Shown piece by piece: positions 1 to 6,311 of a stretch of DNA of 7,661 nt. Position 1 is the stretch's first letter. Each line of letters opens with the position of its first letter. Source of the stretch: Sphingopyxis sp. (GTDB taxonomy: Bacteria; Pseudomonadota; Alphaproteobacteria; Sphingomonadales; Sphingomonadaceae); contig JAAUPH010000105.1 in assembly GCA_012035435.1 (NCBI GenBank), positions 1-7,661 of the forward strand. The letters are read 5' to 3'. The notes beneath the pieces were generated by a model. It had not been told where the DNA came from. It worked only from the letters and a program-made list of their open reading frames with translations, and ran no database searches. A program made the position numbers and the translations under genes.

Positions 1-38
1 CACTGCGCCAATGGCAGCATGGCTGTGAACAAACCGCA

Positions 39-44
39 AAGGAG
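39..44 (+). promoter_or_regulatory. Shine-Dalgarno of the DUF1508 gene
   Basis: AAGGAG ends seven bases before the ATG at 52. It is the best ribosome-binding site in the window. It marks ATG 52 as the translation start of the DUF1508 gene even though that ATG is not in frame with most of the conserved domain. Confidence 0.75.
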
Positions 45-51
45 AAGGTCG

Positions 52-224
52 ATGGCACATTATTTCGAATCAAGCAGAACAAGGCGGGCGAGTATGTCGC
101 CTATTTCAAGTACAACAGCGAATCGATCTTCTGGACCGAAGGCTATAAGAGCAAAGCCTCTGCAAAGAATGCGATCGAATCGATCCTGAAAACGGCGCCG
201 CGCGAGGTGCGCGAGGCGGAGTAA
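52..224 (+). pseudogene. DUF1508 / YegP-family small protein, frameshifted near the N terminus
   Basis: Starting at ATG 52, behind a strong Shine-Dalgarno, the frame reads MAHYFE and then loses all similarity, stopping at 187-189. From about base 69 the frame one base over reads IKQNKAGEYVAYFKYNSE, then FWTEGYKSKASAKNAIES, ending at TAA 222-224. Those segments are typical of DUF1508 (YegP family): small proteins of about 55-60 residues, or tandem repeats, with the pattern FEI..(D/N)..G.(Y/F)..R.K.NSE and the GY.SKA..NAI helix. Adding one A in the GAATC at 67-71 (GAAATC) would join MAHYFE to IKQNKAG and give a normal-length protein of about 58 residues. The downstream frame is open to the window edge but has no ATG, GTG or TTG start. 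The family has no firmly assigned biochemical role. The break may be a real mutation or a one-base sequencing or assembly error. Confidence 0.8.
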
Positions 225-231
225 TCAGAAC

Positions 232-261
232 GCCCGGTGCCGTCAGCTGGCGGCATCGGGC
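232..261. terminator. Hairpin between convergent DUF1508 and rnhA genes, possible terminator
   Basis: GCCCGGTGCCG (232-242) pairs with CGGCATCGGGC (251-261) as an 11-bp stem with one wobble/mismatch and an 8-base loop. The rnhA stop codon (243-245) lies in the loop. Its position between two converging genes suggests bidirectional termination. There is no clear T run on either side (only GTTCTGATT after the stem on the minus strand), so the call is tentative. Confidence 0.4.
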
Positions 262-710
262 AGCCGCCCCAGCGCGGCATCGCTGGCCAGCCTGTCGGCC
301 CATTCATTGTCGGGATCACCGGCATGGCCCTTTACCCAGCGCCAGTCGATTTTGTGCCGCGCCGCTTCTGATGCCAACCGCTGCCACAGGTCAGCGTTGG
401 CCACCGGCTTTTTTGACGCGGTTTTCCACCCGTTGCGCTGCCACCCGAAAATCCATTTGGTAATGCCATCGCGGACATAGACGCTGTCGGTCGACAGGAT
501 GATGGTGCATGACCGCTTGAGTGCGGCCAGTGCTTCGATGGCCGCCATCAACTCCATACGATTATTGGTCGTGTCGGGCTCATGCCCCGCCATCGTTCGC
601 ACCACATTGCCCCAGCGCAGCACCGCGCCCCAACCGCCTGGCCCCGGATTGCCCTTACAGGCGCCATCGGTGGCGATCACGACCGCCCGCTTATCTTGCG
701 CGTCGCTCAT
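243..710 (-). CDS. rnhA: Ribonuclease HI
   Basis: 155 residues, the usual size for bacterial RNase HI, which cuts the RNA strand of RNA:DNA hybrids (Okazaki primers, R-loops) in the cytoplasm using two metal ions. The metal-binding carboxylates are visible: D15 in [12 protein letters not shown]53 in [11 protein letters not shown]75 in STDSVYV and D139 in NEWADRLA, with catalytic H129 in VKGHAGD. Each lies exactly five residues further on than in E. coli (D10, E48, D70, H124, D134), so the core has no insertions or deletions up to this point. The basic, Trp-rich handle region (W86-K101, with [12 protein letters not shown]) is present. The ATG at 710 overlaps the thrB stop by four bases (ATGA), so it is last in the ispH-thrB-rnhA unit and probably depends on translational coupling. 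Confidence 0.97.
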   Translation of the reverse strand: MSDAQDKRAVVIATDGACKGNPGPGGWGAVLRWGNVVRTMAGHEPDTTNNRMELMAAIEALAALKRSCTIILSTDSVYVRDGITKWIFGWQRNGWKTASKKPVANADLWQRLASEAARHKIDWRWVKGHAGDPDNEWADRLASDAALGRLPDAAS

Positions 711-1651
711 GGCTGGGCGGTGTAATGATCGAGCCGGCGCAGGAAGGCGAGCGGGTCTTTGCGCACCACCATTGCACCCGGAGGCGTGTTCACCCAGTCA
801 TGCGCGCGGGTCAGCAAGAACCGGAGACAGGCGCCGCGCGCCAGCACGGCAAAGCCATCCTGTTCCGCTTGGTTGCGGCCAAAGGCGCCGTCATAACCCG
901 CAATCAGCGCGTCACCGACAGCAGCGTCAAAGTCGCGGCCGTCGGACGAAAAACTCCACGCCGCATGCGTCACGGCCAAATCCCATGCCCGCACCTCGGT
1001 TGCGGCAAAGTAAAAGTCGATCAGCCCGCCGACCGCTTCGCCGCGCATTAGCACATTGTCGGGGAAAAGATCGCCATGCACTATGGCGTGCGGCAGGTCG
1101 GCGGGCCATCGGGCGCTCAGCCACTCCAGTTCGTGCTGCACCCGTGCCGCCAAGCCTGGCGCGATGGCGTCCAGCCCCTCAGCTCCGCACCGCGCCGCAA
1201 GACTGCGCCAGCCATCCAGACCAAGCGCATTGGCCCGGGTCAGCGGAAAATCGGTCAGCGCCGCATGCATCGCCCCCAGCGCCGCACCGACATTCTGCGC
1301 CTGCGCCGCCGTGGGGTGGGACACGGAAACCCCGGGCAGAAATTCGATCAGGCAAGCGGGACGCCCTGCCACCTCCTGCAGCTGACGCCCGTCGCAATCT
1401 CGATAGGTGCGCGGCACCGGCACGCCGCGCGTCGCTACATGATCGAGCAAGGCGAAGAAAAAGGGCAGGTCATCGGCATCGACCCGCTTTTCATACAGCG
1501 TCAAAAACACCCGCCGTTCGCTGGTATCGATCAGGTAATTGCTGTTCTCAACCCCCTCGGCGATGCCCTTCGCCGACACCAAAGTGCCAAGGTCATAGCG
1601 ATCGAGCAGCGCCTCCAGCTGCTCGGCCGATACCTGAGTATAAACGGCCAT
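707..1651 (-). CDS. thrB: Homoserine kinase (ThrB, aminoglycoside-phosphotransferase-like fold)
   Basis: 314 residues. The product phosphorylates L-homoserine with ATP to O-phosphohomoserine, the step before threonine synthase. This is the protein-kinase/APH-like ThrB of alphaproteobacteria and pseudomonads, not the GHMP-type enzyme of enterics. The N terminus [12 protein letters not shown] and the segment [13 protein letters not shown] (29-41, nucleotide-binding loop) match that family. The catalytic loop VHGDLFPDN (191-199) gives catalytic base D194 and metal ligand N199. IDFYFA (211-216) is the metal-binding DFG equivalent, followed by WDLAV (223-227). APH and fructosamine-kinase relatives share the loop, but the N terminus, the DFYFA motif and the ispH/rnhA neighbours support ThrB. 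The ATG at 1651 shares its first base with the ispH stop (TGATG); its stop overlaps rnhA. Confidence 0.95.
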   Translation of the reverse strand: MAVYTQVSAEQLEALLDRYDLGTLVSAKGIAEGVENSNYLIDTSERRVFLTLYEKRVDADDLPFFFALLDHVATRGVPVPRTYRDCDGRQLQEVAGRPACLIEFLPGVSVSHPTAAQAQNVGAALGAMHAALTDFPLTRANALGLDGWRSLAARCGAEGLDAIAPGLAARVQHELEWLSARWPADLPHAIVHGDLFPDNVLMRGEAVGGLIDFYFAATEVRAWDLAVTHAAWSFSSDGRDFDAAVGDALIAGYDGAFGRNQAEQDGFAVLARGACLRFLLTRAHDWVNTPPGAMVVRKDPLAFLRRLDHYTAQP

Positions 1652-2616
1652 CAGACAGGTTCGGCTTCCAACCCGCGCGGCAGTTTGAAAATCATATGCT
1701 CTTCGGCGGTGGTAACCTGTTCTTCCTGAACCGGCCGGACGGCGGCGACCGCAGCGATGACTTCGCGCACCAGCAATTCAGGGGCGCTCGCTCCTGCGGT
1801 CACGCCCAATGTTCGGACAGAGGCGAGCCACGCAGGATCGACGTCAGTGCCGCGCTGGACCAGCTTTGCGGCCGTCCCCGAACGCTCCGCAACTTCGACC
1901 AGCCGCAGGCTGTTCGAGCTGTTGGTTGCGCCGATCACCAGCATCAGATCGCAGCGCTCGGCAATGGCCTTCACCGCAGCTTGCCGGTTCGACGTGGCAT
2001 AACAAATATCCTCGCCTTTGGGCGCGACGATGCCGGGGAAGCGCGCTTGCAGCGCGTCGACAATCGCGGCGGTATCGTCGACCGACAGCGTTGTCTGGGT
2101 CAGAAACGCCAGATTGTCGGGGTTTTCGGGCGCCAAGCCTGCGACATCGTCAACCGTCTCAACCAGCGTCATCGAACCTTCGGGCAACTGGCCAAAGGTG
2201 CCGATGACTTCAGGATGCCCGGCATGGCCGACAAAGATGATGTGGCGCCCCGCCTCATAATTGCGTTCGGCCTGCCGATGCACTTTCGATACCAAAGGGC
2301 AGGTTGCATCGAAAAACGTGAGCCCGCGCGCTTCCGCCTTCGCAGGAACGGCCTTGGGAACGCCATGCGCGCTGAACACGACCGGCACACCGTCGGGCAC
2401 GTCATCCAGCGTTTCGACGAAAATCGCGCCCTGCTCTTTTAGCGTATCGACGACATATTTGTTGTGGACGATCTCATGACGGACATAGACCGGGGGGCCG
2501 AACCGTTCGAGCGACAGCTCGACGATGCGGATAGCGCGATCGACCCCGGCGCAAAAGCCGCGCGGGGCGGCCAGCAGCAGGTGGATCGGGGTGTCGGAGG
2601 AAAGGGGCGTGGTCAT
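1651..2616 (-). CDS. ispH: 4-hydroxy-3-methylbut-2-enyl diphosphate reductase
   Basis: 321 residues from the chosen start. IspH (LytB) is the iron-sulfur enzyme that reduces HMBPP to IPP and DMAPP, the last step of the MEP isoprenoid pathway. The three cluster-binding cysteines are C22 ([12 protein letters not shown]), C106 ([13 protein letters not shown]) and C205 ([11 protein letters not shown]). The substrate-binding H134 and E136 lie in [19 protein letters not shown] is at 173-181, and SSNS is at 233-236. Cysteine spacing follows E. coli IspH closely. The frame stays open upstream to a GTG at 2730, which would add 38 residues with no family resemblance. ATG 2616 is preferred because MTTPLSS leads straight into the conserved [13 protein letters not shown] strand and an AAAGGG ribosome site lies just upstream. 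First gene of the minus-strand unit. The C-terminal tail (about 297-321) is poorly conserved. Confidence 0.97.
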   Translation of the reverse strand: MTTPLSSDTPIHLLLAAPRGFCAGVDRAIRIVELSLERFGPPVYVRHEIVHNKYVVDTLKEQGAIFVETLDDVPDGVPVVFSAHGVPKAVPAKAEARGLTFFDATCPLVSKVHRQAERNYEAGRHIIFVGHAGHPEVIGTFGQLPEGSMTLVETVDDVAGLAPENPDNLAFLTQTTLSVDDTAAIVDALQARFPGIVAPKGEDICYATSNRQAAVKAIAERCDLMLVIGATNSSNSLRLVEVAERSGTAAKLVQRGTDVDPAWLASVRTLGVTAGASAPELLVREVIAAVAAVRPVQEEQVTTAEEHMIFKLPRGLEAEPV

Positions 2617-2623
2617 ATAGCGC

Positions 2624-2629
2624 CCTTTA
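2624..2629 (-). promoter_or_regulatory. Ribosome-binding site of ispH
   Basis: Read on the minus strand this is AAAGGG, seven bases before ATG 2616. It supports the short IspH start over the upstream in-frame GTG at 2730. Confidence 0.5.
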
Positions 2630-2747
2630 GCCCAGCCGCAGCGCTCACGCAAAGGGCAAGCTGCGCCCTGGAACCGACAAAAAGCGCTGACGAAAGATTG
2701 CGCCCCGTTCATCGCGCCGATAAGAAGCACCGCGCATGCTATTGCCA

Positions 2748-2769
2748 GCGACCGGCCGGATCTGGTCGC
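2748..2769 (+). promoter_or_regulatory. Hairpin in the 5' region of the lipoprotein gene
   Basis: GCGACCGG (2748-2755) and CTGGTCGC (2762-2769) form an 8-bp stem with one G-T pair around a 6-base loop, ending 22 bases before the GTG start at 2792. It lies in the 175-base divergent spacer between ispH and the lipoprotein gene. It could be an operator or an mRNA leader hairpin; nothing in the sequence chooses between these. I could not place convincing -35/-10 boxes for either gene in this spacer. Confidence 0.25.
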
Positions 2770-2791
2770 ATCTGGCCTGAGAGGATAATTC

Positions 2792-3460
2792 GTGACTCAT
2801 TTTTCACTGCCCGGCCGCCGTACCGCGCTTTTTGCCGTCCTGGGCAGCGCCCTTGCGCTGTCGGCCTGTGCCAAGGATAATGAAATCGACCTGTCCTCTG
2901 GTGTTGGCATCACCGCGACGCGCAGCCTGTGCCCCGCGATCGCCATTCCGCTGCATACCGGCGACATCACCATCTTTGATCCCGCCACCAGCCGCGATGC
3001 CCGCGCCGTTGATGTCGTCGCCGCGATCACCAAGATCACGCCGCAGTGCAACGAGAGCGGCGACAAAATCTATCAGCTCGCCGACTTCGAAGTGCTGGCA
3101 ACCCGCCGCGATGCTGGCCCCGCTCGCGCAGTGGACATTCCCTATTTCTCGACTGTGGTTCAGGGCGGCTCAGCCGTGGTGGCAAAGCGCGTAGGCACGA
3201 TCCGGGTCGACTTTGCTGAGGGACAGACGCGCGGCAGCGGGCGGGGACAGGCCTCGGCCTATGTTGATCGCGCCGCCGCGACGCTGCCTGCTGATATCAT
3301 GGAACGCATCACGCGCAAGCGCCGCGCAGGCGATGAGGATGCGGCGGTCGACCCCCTGACCATCCCCGAAGTGCGCACCGCGATCCAGCGCGCCAGCTTT
3401 GAACTGCTTGTCGGTTTCCAGCTGACCGAAGCGCAGCTTGAGCACAACGTCCGACGATAA
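2792..3460 (+). CDS. Predicted secreted lipoprotein of unknown function
   Basis: 222 residues, starting at GTG 2792 with GAGAGGA a few bases upstream. The N terminus is a clear type II signal peptide: RR at 9-10, a hydrophobic stretch ([13 protein letters not shown], 11-23) and the lipobox L23-S24-A25-C26, so C26 should be lipidated and cleavage should precede it. The next residue is Ala rather than Asp, consistent with sorting to the outer membrane. The mature part has no enzyme motif that I recognise. It has two further cysteines (C47, C86) that could form a periplasmic disulfide, alternating hydrophobic segments suggesting beta strands (about 47-140), a charged patch [14 protein letters not shown] (171-184) and a C-terminal segment [19 protein letters not shown] (201-219). 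It is divergent from ispH and upstream of argS, separated from it by a 210-base repeat-bearing spacer, so it is probably its own transcript. Confidence 0.85.
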   Translation: MTHFSLPGRRTALFAVLGSALALSACAKDNEIDLSSGVGITATRSLCPAIAIPLHTGDITIFDPATSRDARAVDVVAAITKITPQCNESGDKIYQLADFEVLATRRDAGPARAVDIPYFSTVVQGGSAVVAKRVGTIRVDFAEGQTRGSGRGQASAYVDRAAATLPADIMERITRKRRAGDEDAAVDPLTIPEVRTAIQRASFELLVGFQLTEAQLEHNVRR

Positions 3461-3500
3461 GCCAATTTAGCGACCGGGCATTGACATCTGCTCCTTAACA

Positions 3501-3592
3501 TTCGTCATTCCCGGGGAGGCGGGAATCCAACTCCGAACGGCGCGGCATTGCGCTCGCATCAGTTGGCCCCCCGCCCACGCGGGGGTGACGAA
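3501..3592. repeat. REP-like inverted repeat made of two hairpins
   Basis: The ends TTCGTCA (3501-3507) and TGACGAA (3586-3592) are perfect inverted copies. The outer 32 bases of each side match as inverted copies at 24 positions. Each arm holds its own hairpin: ATTCCCG/CGGGAAT (3507-3513 with 3520-3526) and CCCCCG/CGGGGG (3568-3573 with 3580-3585), both with 6-base loops. Where the arms differ in the stem (TT versus CC), the partner bases differ to match (AA versus GG). Elements of this kind (CGTCATTCCCG..CGGGAATCC and its inverted partner) are scattered between genes in many proteobacteria, including sphingomonads. The left arm also fits the pattern ATTCCC-N8-GGGAAT described for neisserial dRS3 repeats. 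Lying 40 bases after the lipoprotein stop, it may also act as a transcription terminator or mRNA end stabiliser. Confidence 0.75.
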
Positions 3593-3601
3593 GGTGGAGA
3601 C

Positions 3602-3667
3602 ATGATGCAACAATCTTCCTCCCTATCTGCAAGCTCAGGCACCGTCGTGCCGATAAAATGGACATGA
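3602..3667 (+). other. Possible 21-codon leader ORF upstream of argS
   Basis: ATG ATG at 3602/3605 follows AAGGTGGAG and opens a frame of 21 codons (MMQQSSSLSASSGTVVPIKW then T) that stops at 3665-3667, three bases before the argS GTG. There are no arginine codons, so classical attenuation by arginine supply is not supported. It could couple ribosome arrival to the weakly initiated argS start, or be chance. No family resemblance is seen. Confidence 0.2.
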
Positions 3668-3670
3668 TCC

Positions 3671-5398
3671 GTGACGATATTTGCTGACTTTACCGCCCAT
3701 ATCAACACCGCCCTCGACGCGCTTGAGGCCGCCGGGACGCTGCCCGCTGGCTTGCCGCGCGGCAATATTGCGGTCGAACCCCCGCGCGATCCAAGTCACG
3801 GCGATATTGCGACGAACGCCGCCATGGTGCTCGCCAAACCTGCTGGAACGAACCCCCGCGCCCTCGCCGAAGCGCTCACCGTCGAGCTGCGCAAACTGCC
3901 CGTCGTGACCAGCGCCGATGTGGCAGGGCCGGGCTTCATCAACCTGCGCGTCGATGCTGCGGCGTGGCGGGAGGAACTGGCGCTCATATCTTCAAAAGCC
4001 GATGATTATGGCCGCTCGGCCATCGGCCAGGGGCGGCGCGTCAACATCGAATATGTCTCGGCCAACCCCACCGGCCCGATGCACGTCGGCCATTGCCGGG
4101 GTGCGGTCGTGGGCGATGCGCTTGCCGCGCTGCTCGCCTTCAGCGGGCATGAGGTGACGCGCGAATATTATGTCAACGACGCGGGCGGGCAGGTCGATGT
4201 CCTCGCCCGCTCGGCGCATTTGCGCTACCGCGAAGCATTGGGCGACCAAATCGGCGCTATCCCCGAGGGGCTGTACCCCGGCGACTATCTGAAACCGGTC
4301 GGCGCCGCGCTGGCCGCCGAATTCGGCGATGCGATGGTCAGCGCGCCTGAAACAGATTGGCTTGTCCCCTTCCGCACCCGCGCCGTCGCCGCGATGATGG
4401 ACATGATTCGTACCGATCTCGGCAAGCTGGGCATCCAGCACGACCTGTTTTCGTCCGAAGCCGAGCTTCAGGCGGCCAAAAAGCCTGAAGCGGCAGAGGT
4501 GTGGCTGCGCGCCAATGATCTGGTCTATGACGGCGTGCTGGAAGCACCCAAGGGCGAAACGCCTGACGATTGGGAACCTATTGAACTCCCGCTATTTCGC
4601 GCTACCCAATATGGCGATGACCAGGATCGGCCGATCAAGAAATCGGACGGCAGCTGGACCTATTTCGGCGCCGACCTTGCCTATCATGCCGAAAAGGCAT
4701 CGCGCGCCGAAGAGTTAATAGACATTTGGGGTGCCGACCATGCTGGAACGGTCAAGCGGATCACCGCCGCGGTCGCCGCGCTAACCGGCGGCAAGACGCG
4801 TTTCGACGTCAAGCTGGTCCAGATGGTCCGGCTGCTCAAGGACGGCGAGCCGTTCAAAATGTCGAAGCGCGCCGGCAATTTCGTCACCCTTGCAGATGTG
4901 GTCGAGGAAGTGGGGCGCGACGTCGTACGGTTTACCATGCTGACCCGCAAAGCCGACGCACAGATGGACTTCGACTTTGCCAAGGTGGTGGAAGCGTCGA
5001 AGGACAATCCGGTCTTTTATGTCCAATATGCCCATGCGCGCATTTTCTCGCTGAAACGCAAGGTGGCTGAGGCGGGTTTGACGCTCCCCGCGCCCGACGC
5101 AACACTGCTGGGTGAGACCGAACTTGCGCTGGTCAAACTGCTCGCGCAATTCCCACGCACCGTCGAGGCGGCGGCGGCGAACCGCGAGCCGCATCGTATC
5201 GCCTTCTTTTTGGGCGAGGTAGCCGCAGCGTTCCACAGCTGGTGGAATATGGGCAACGACCGGCCCGAAGCGCGCGTGATCATCGAAGCCGATCCGGCGC
5301 TGACGGCGGCACGCCTTTATTTGGCCGACGGAATCGGGCAGGTTATCCGCAACGGCCTCGCGCTCATGGGCGTGCGTGCGGTTGAGGAACTGGCATGA
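3671..5398 (+). CDS. argS: Arginyl-tRNA synthetase
   Basis: 575 residues, a normal length for bacterial ArgRS, the class I synthetase that charges tRNA-Arg in the cytoplasm. Domains in order: the N-terminal additional domain that binds the tRNA D-loop (about 1-90, with DPSHGDIATNAAM at 40-52); the Rossmann catalytic core with the HIGH signature as HVGH (138-141, in NPTGPMHVGHCRG) and the KMSKS loop as KMSKR (396-400); then the alpha-helical DALR anticodon-binding domain (about 449-575), entered through NPVFYVQYAHARI. The start is GTG 3671: an in-frame stop (TGA 3665-3667) lies just upstream and MTIFADF leads into the first helix. The ribosome site is weak. The stop TGA overlaps the next ATG (ATGA), so the SPOR gene is translationally coupled. 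Clear family assignment. Confidence 0.98.
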   Translation: MTIFADFTAHINTALDALEAAGTLPAGLPRGNIAVEPPRDPSHGDIATNAAMVLAKPAGTNPRALAEALTVELRKLPVVTSADVAGPGFINLRVDAAAWREELALISSKADDYGRSAIGQGRRVNIEYVSANPTGPMHVGHCRGAVVGDALAALLAFSGHEVTREYYVNDAGGQVDVLARSAHLRYREALGDQIGAIPEGLYPGDYLKPVGAALAAEFGDAMVSAPETDWLVPFRTRAVAAMMDMIRTDLGKLGIQHDLFSSEAELQAAKKPEAAEVWLRANDLVYDGVLEAPKGETPDDWEPIELPLFRATQYGDDQDRPIKKSDGSWTYFGADLAYHAEKASRAEELIDIWGADHAGTVKRITAAVAALTGGKTRFDVKLVQMVRLLKDGEPFKMSKRAGNFVTLADVVEEVGRDVVRFTMLTRKADAQMDFDFAKVVEASKDNPVFYVQYAHARIFSLKRKVAEAGLTLPAPDATLLGETELALVKLLAQFPRTVEAAAANREPHRIAFFLGEVAAAFHSWWNMGNDRPEARVIIEADPALTAARLYLADGIGQVIRNGLALMGVRAVEELA

Positions 5399-6205
5399 TG
5401 ACAACAAATGACCGGGCCGTGGGGCTGGATCTGGACAATGAAGACCGACTGCCGTGGCTCGAAGCCGCCGCGCATTATGAAGAGGAAGAGGCGGTATCGC
5501 CGATCCGGCTGATCCTGCTGGTGCTGGCCGGATTGGTGCTGATCGGAGCGGCGCTGGGCGGCCTTTGGTGGTGGCAGAGCGGCGGTCCGCGCGGAGAGGG
5601 CGAACTGATCGCGGCGCAGGCCGGACCTTATAAACTGGCGCCGACGAACGACGGTGCCAAGCAATTCGACGGCGAGGGTGATGCGAGCTTTGCCGCGAGC
5701 GAGGGCGTCGAAACCGCCGGAAGAGTCGATCCAACGCGCCTCCCCGAAGAACCCGCCGTCGTCGGCGCGCCCAAGACCGCGACCGCGCCAGCGCCCAAGA
5801 TCCCCGCACCGGTCACGCCCAAAACAGTGCCAGACAAGGGACCAGCTCCGGCTGCCAAGGCGCCCATCGTGGCCAGCAAGGGCCCTGCGGAGAGGCCTGC
5901 GCCCGCCGCACCTTCCAAAACCCCTGCCATTGCGCCCACAACTCCCCCCCCCACCCGCGTCGCCAGCGAATGGGACGGTGGTTCAGCTCGGCGCCTTCAG
6001 CAGCCAGGCGAGCGCAACCAAGGCGTGGAGCTCGCTCGCCAAACGCTTCCCCTATCTTGACGCGCTCGGCCAGTCAGTGTCGCCGGCGACGGTGAACGGA
6101 ACCACCGTCTATCGCCTGCGCGCCGGTGCCGGATCGGCGGGCGCAGCCAAGGAAATTTGCGCAAAGCTGCGGGTGGCAGGCGAAAACTGCGCTGTAGTGC
6201 GCTGA
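5395..6205 (+). CDS. SPOR-domain inner-membrane protein, frame broken at a C9 run
   Basis: As read, the frame from ATG 5395 gives 221 residues and ends at 6058-6060 without a SPOR domain. It has an acidic cytoplasmic N terminus with DRLPWLE (17-23), one membrane helix (about 37-59, ending in LWWW) and a long periplasmic Pro/Ala/Lys-rich linker up to residue 186. After the nine C residues at 5944-5952 the other frame carries the rest: TVVQLGAFSSQASATKAW, then VYRLRAGAGSAGAAKEIC, ending VVR at TGA 6203-6205. That is a SPOR domain, which binds denuded septal peptidoglycan. With eight C residues the two parts join into a 269-residue bitopic protein of the FtsN/DedD-like layout, as usually found between argS and nagZ in alphaproteobacteria. 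The likely role is at the division septum. The start overlaps the argS stop (ATGA). The break may be a sequencing error, a mutation, or a slippage site. Confidence 0.88.
5944..5952 (+). repeat. Run of nine C residues at the frame break of the SPOR gene
   Basis: Nine consecutive C residues encode Pro-Pro-Pro (184-186) in the upstream frame. Eight would put the anchor and linker in frame with the SPOR domain. Homopolymers of this length are prone to polymerase slippage in the cell and to base-calling error. Confidence 0.9.
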
Positions 6206-6311
6206 TTTTGCCGCCAAAGCGGGTTGGCGCACTCGCCCGCCTGTGGCATCTTTTGCCAAAGCGGGGACGGGAGCCATGCATCACGCACGGCCCCATGTGG
6301 GAAAAATATTT
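6206..6311 (+). other. Spacer between SPOR gene and nagZ with imperfect direct repeat
   Basis: About 106 bases lie between the SPOR stop and the preferred nagZ start, unlike the ATGA overlaps on either side. It holds an imperfect direct repeat, TTTTGCCGCCAAAGCGGG (6207-6224) and TTTTGCCAAAGCGGGG (6251-6266), and a 6-bp hairpin CGCCAA/TTGGCG (6212-6217 with 6224-6229) just after the SPOR stop. It may carry a local promoter or weak terminator, but no convincing -35/-10 pair is visible. Part of it would be coding if nagZ began at ATG 6276 or GTG 6243. Confidence 0.4.

Noticed and set aside
499..2442. A 647-codon open frame on the plus strand across rnhA, thrB and ispH
   Set aside because: It lies wholly antisense to three genes with intact catalytic motifs. 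The predicted protein is low-complexity, rich in Arg, Ala, Pro and His, with no domain, as expected for an antisense shadow in GC-rich DNA.
2617..2730. N-terminal extension of IspH from GTG 2730
   Set aside because: The extra 38 residues do not resemble IspH, which normally begins just before the first cluster cysteine. ATG 2616 has its own AAAGGG site.
3481..3509. Possible promoter with a perfect TTGACA at 3481-3486 before argS
   Set aside because: No acceptable -10 box lies 16-18 bases downstream, and that position falls inside the REP-like repeat.
3559..3765. A 68-codon minus-strand open frame over the argS start and the repeat
   Set aside because: It is made of the antisense of argS plus repeat sequence, with no support as a gene.
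4781..5809. A 342-codon minus-strand open frame across the argS end and the SPOR gene
   Set aside because: It is antisense to argS and to the SPOR linker, with Arg/Pro-rich composition and no recognisable motif.
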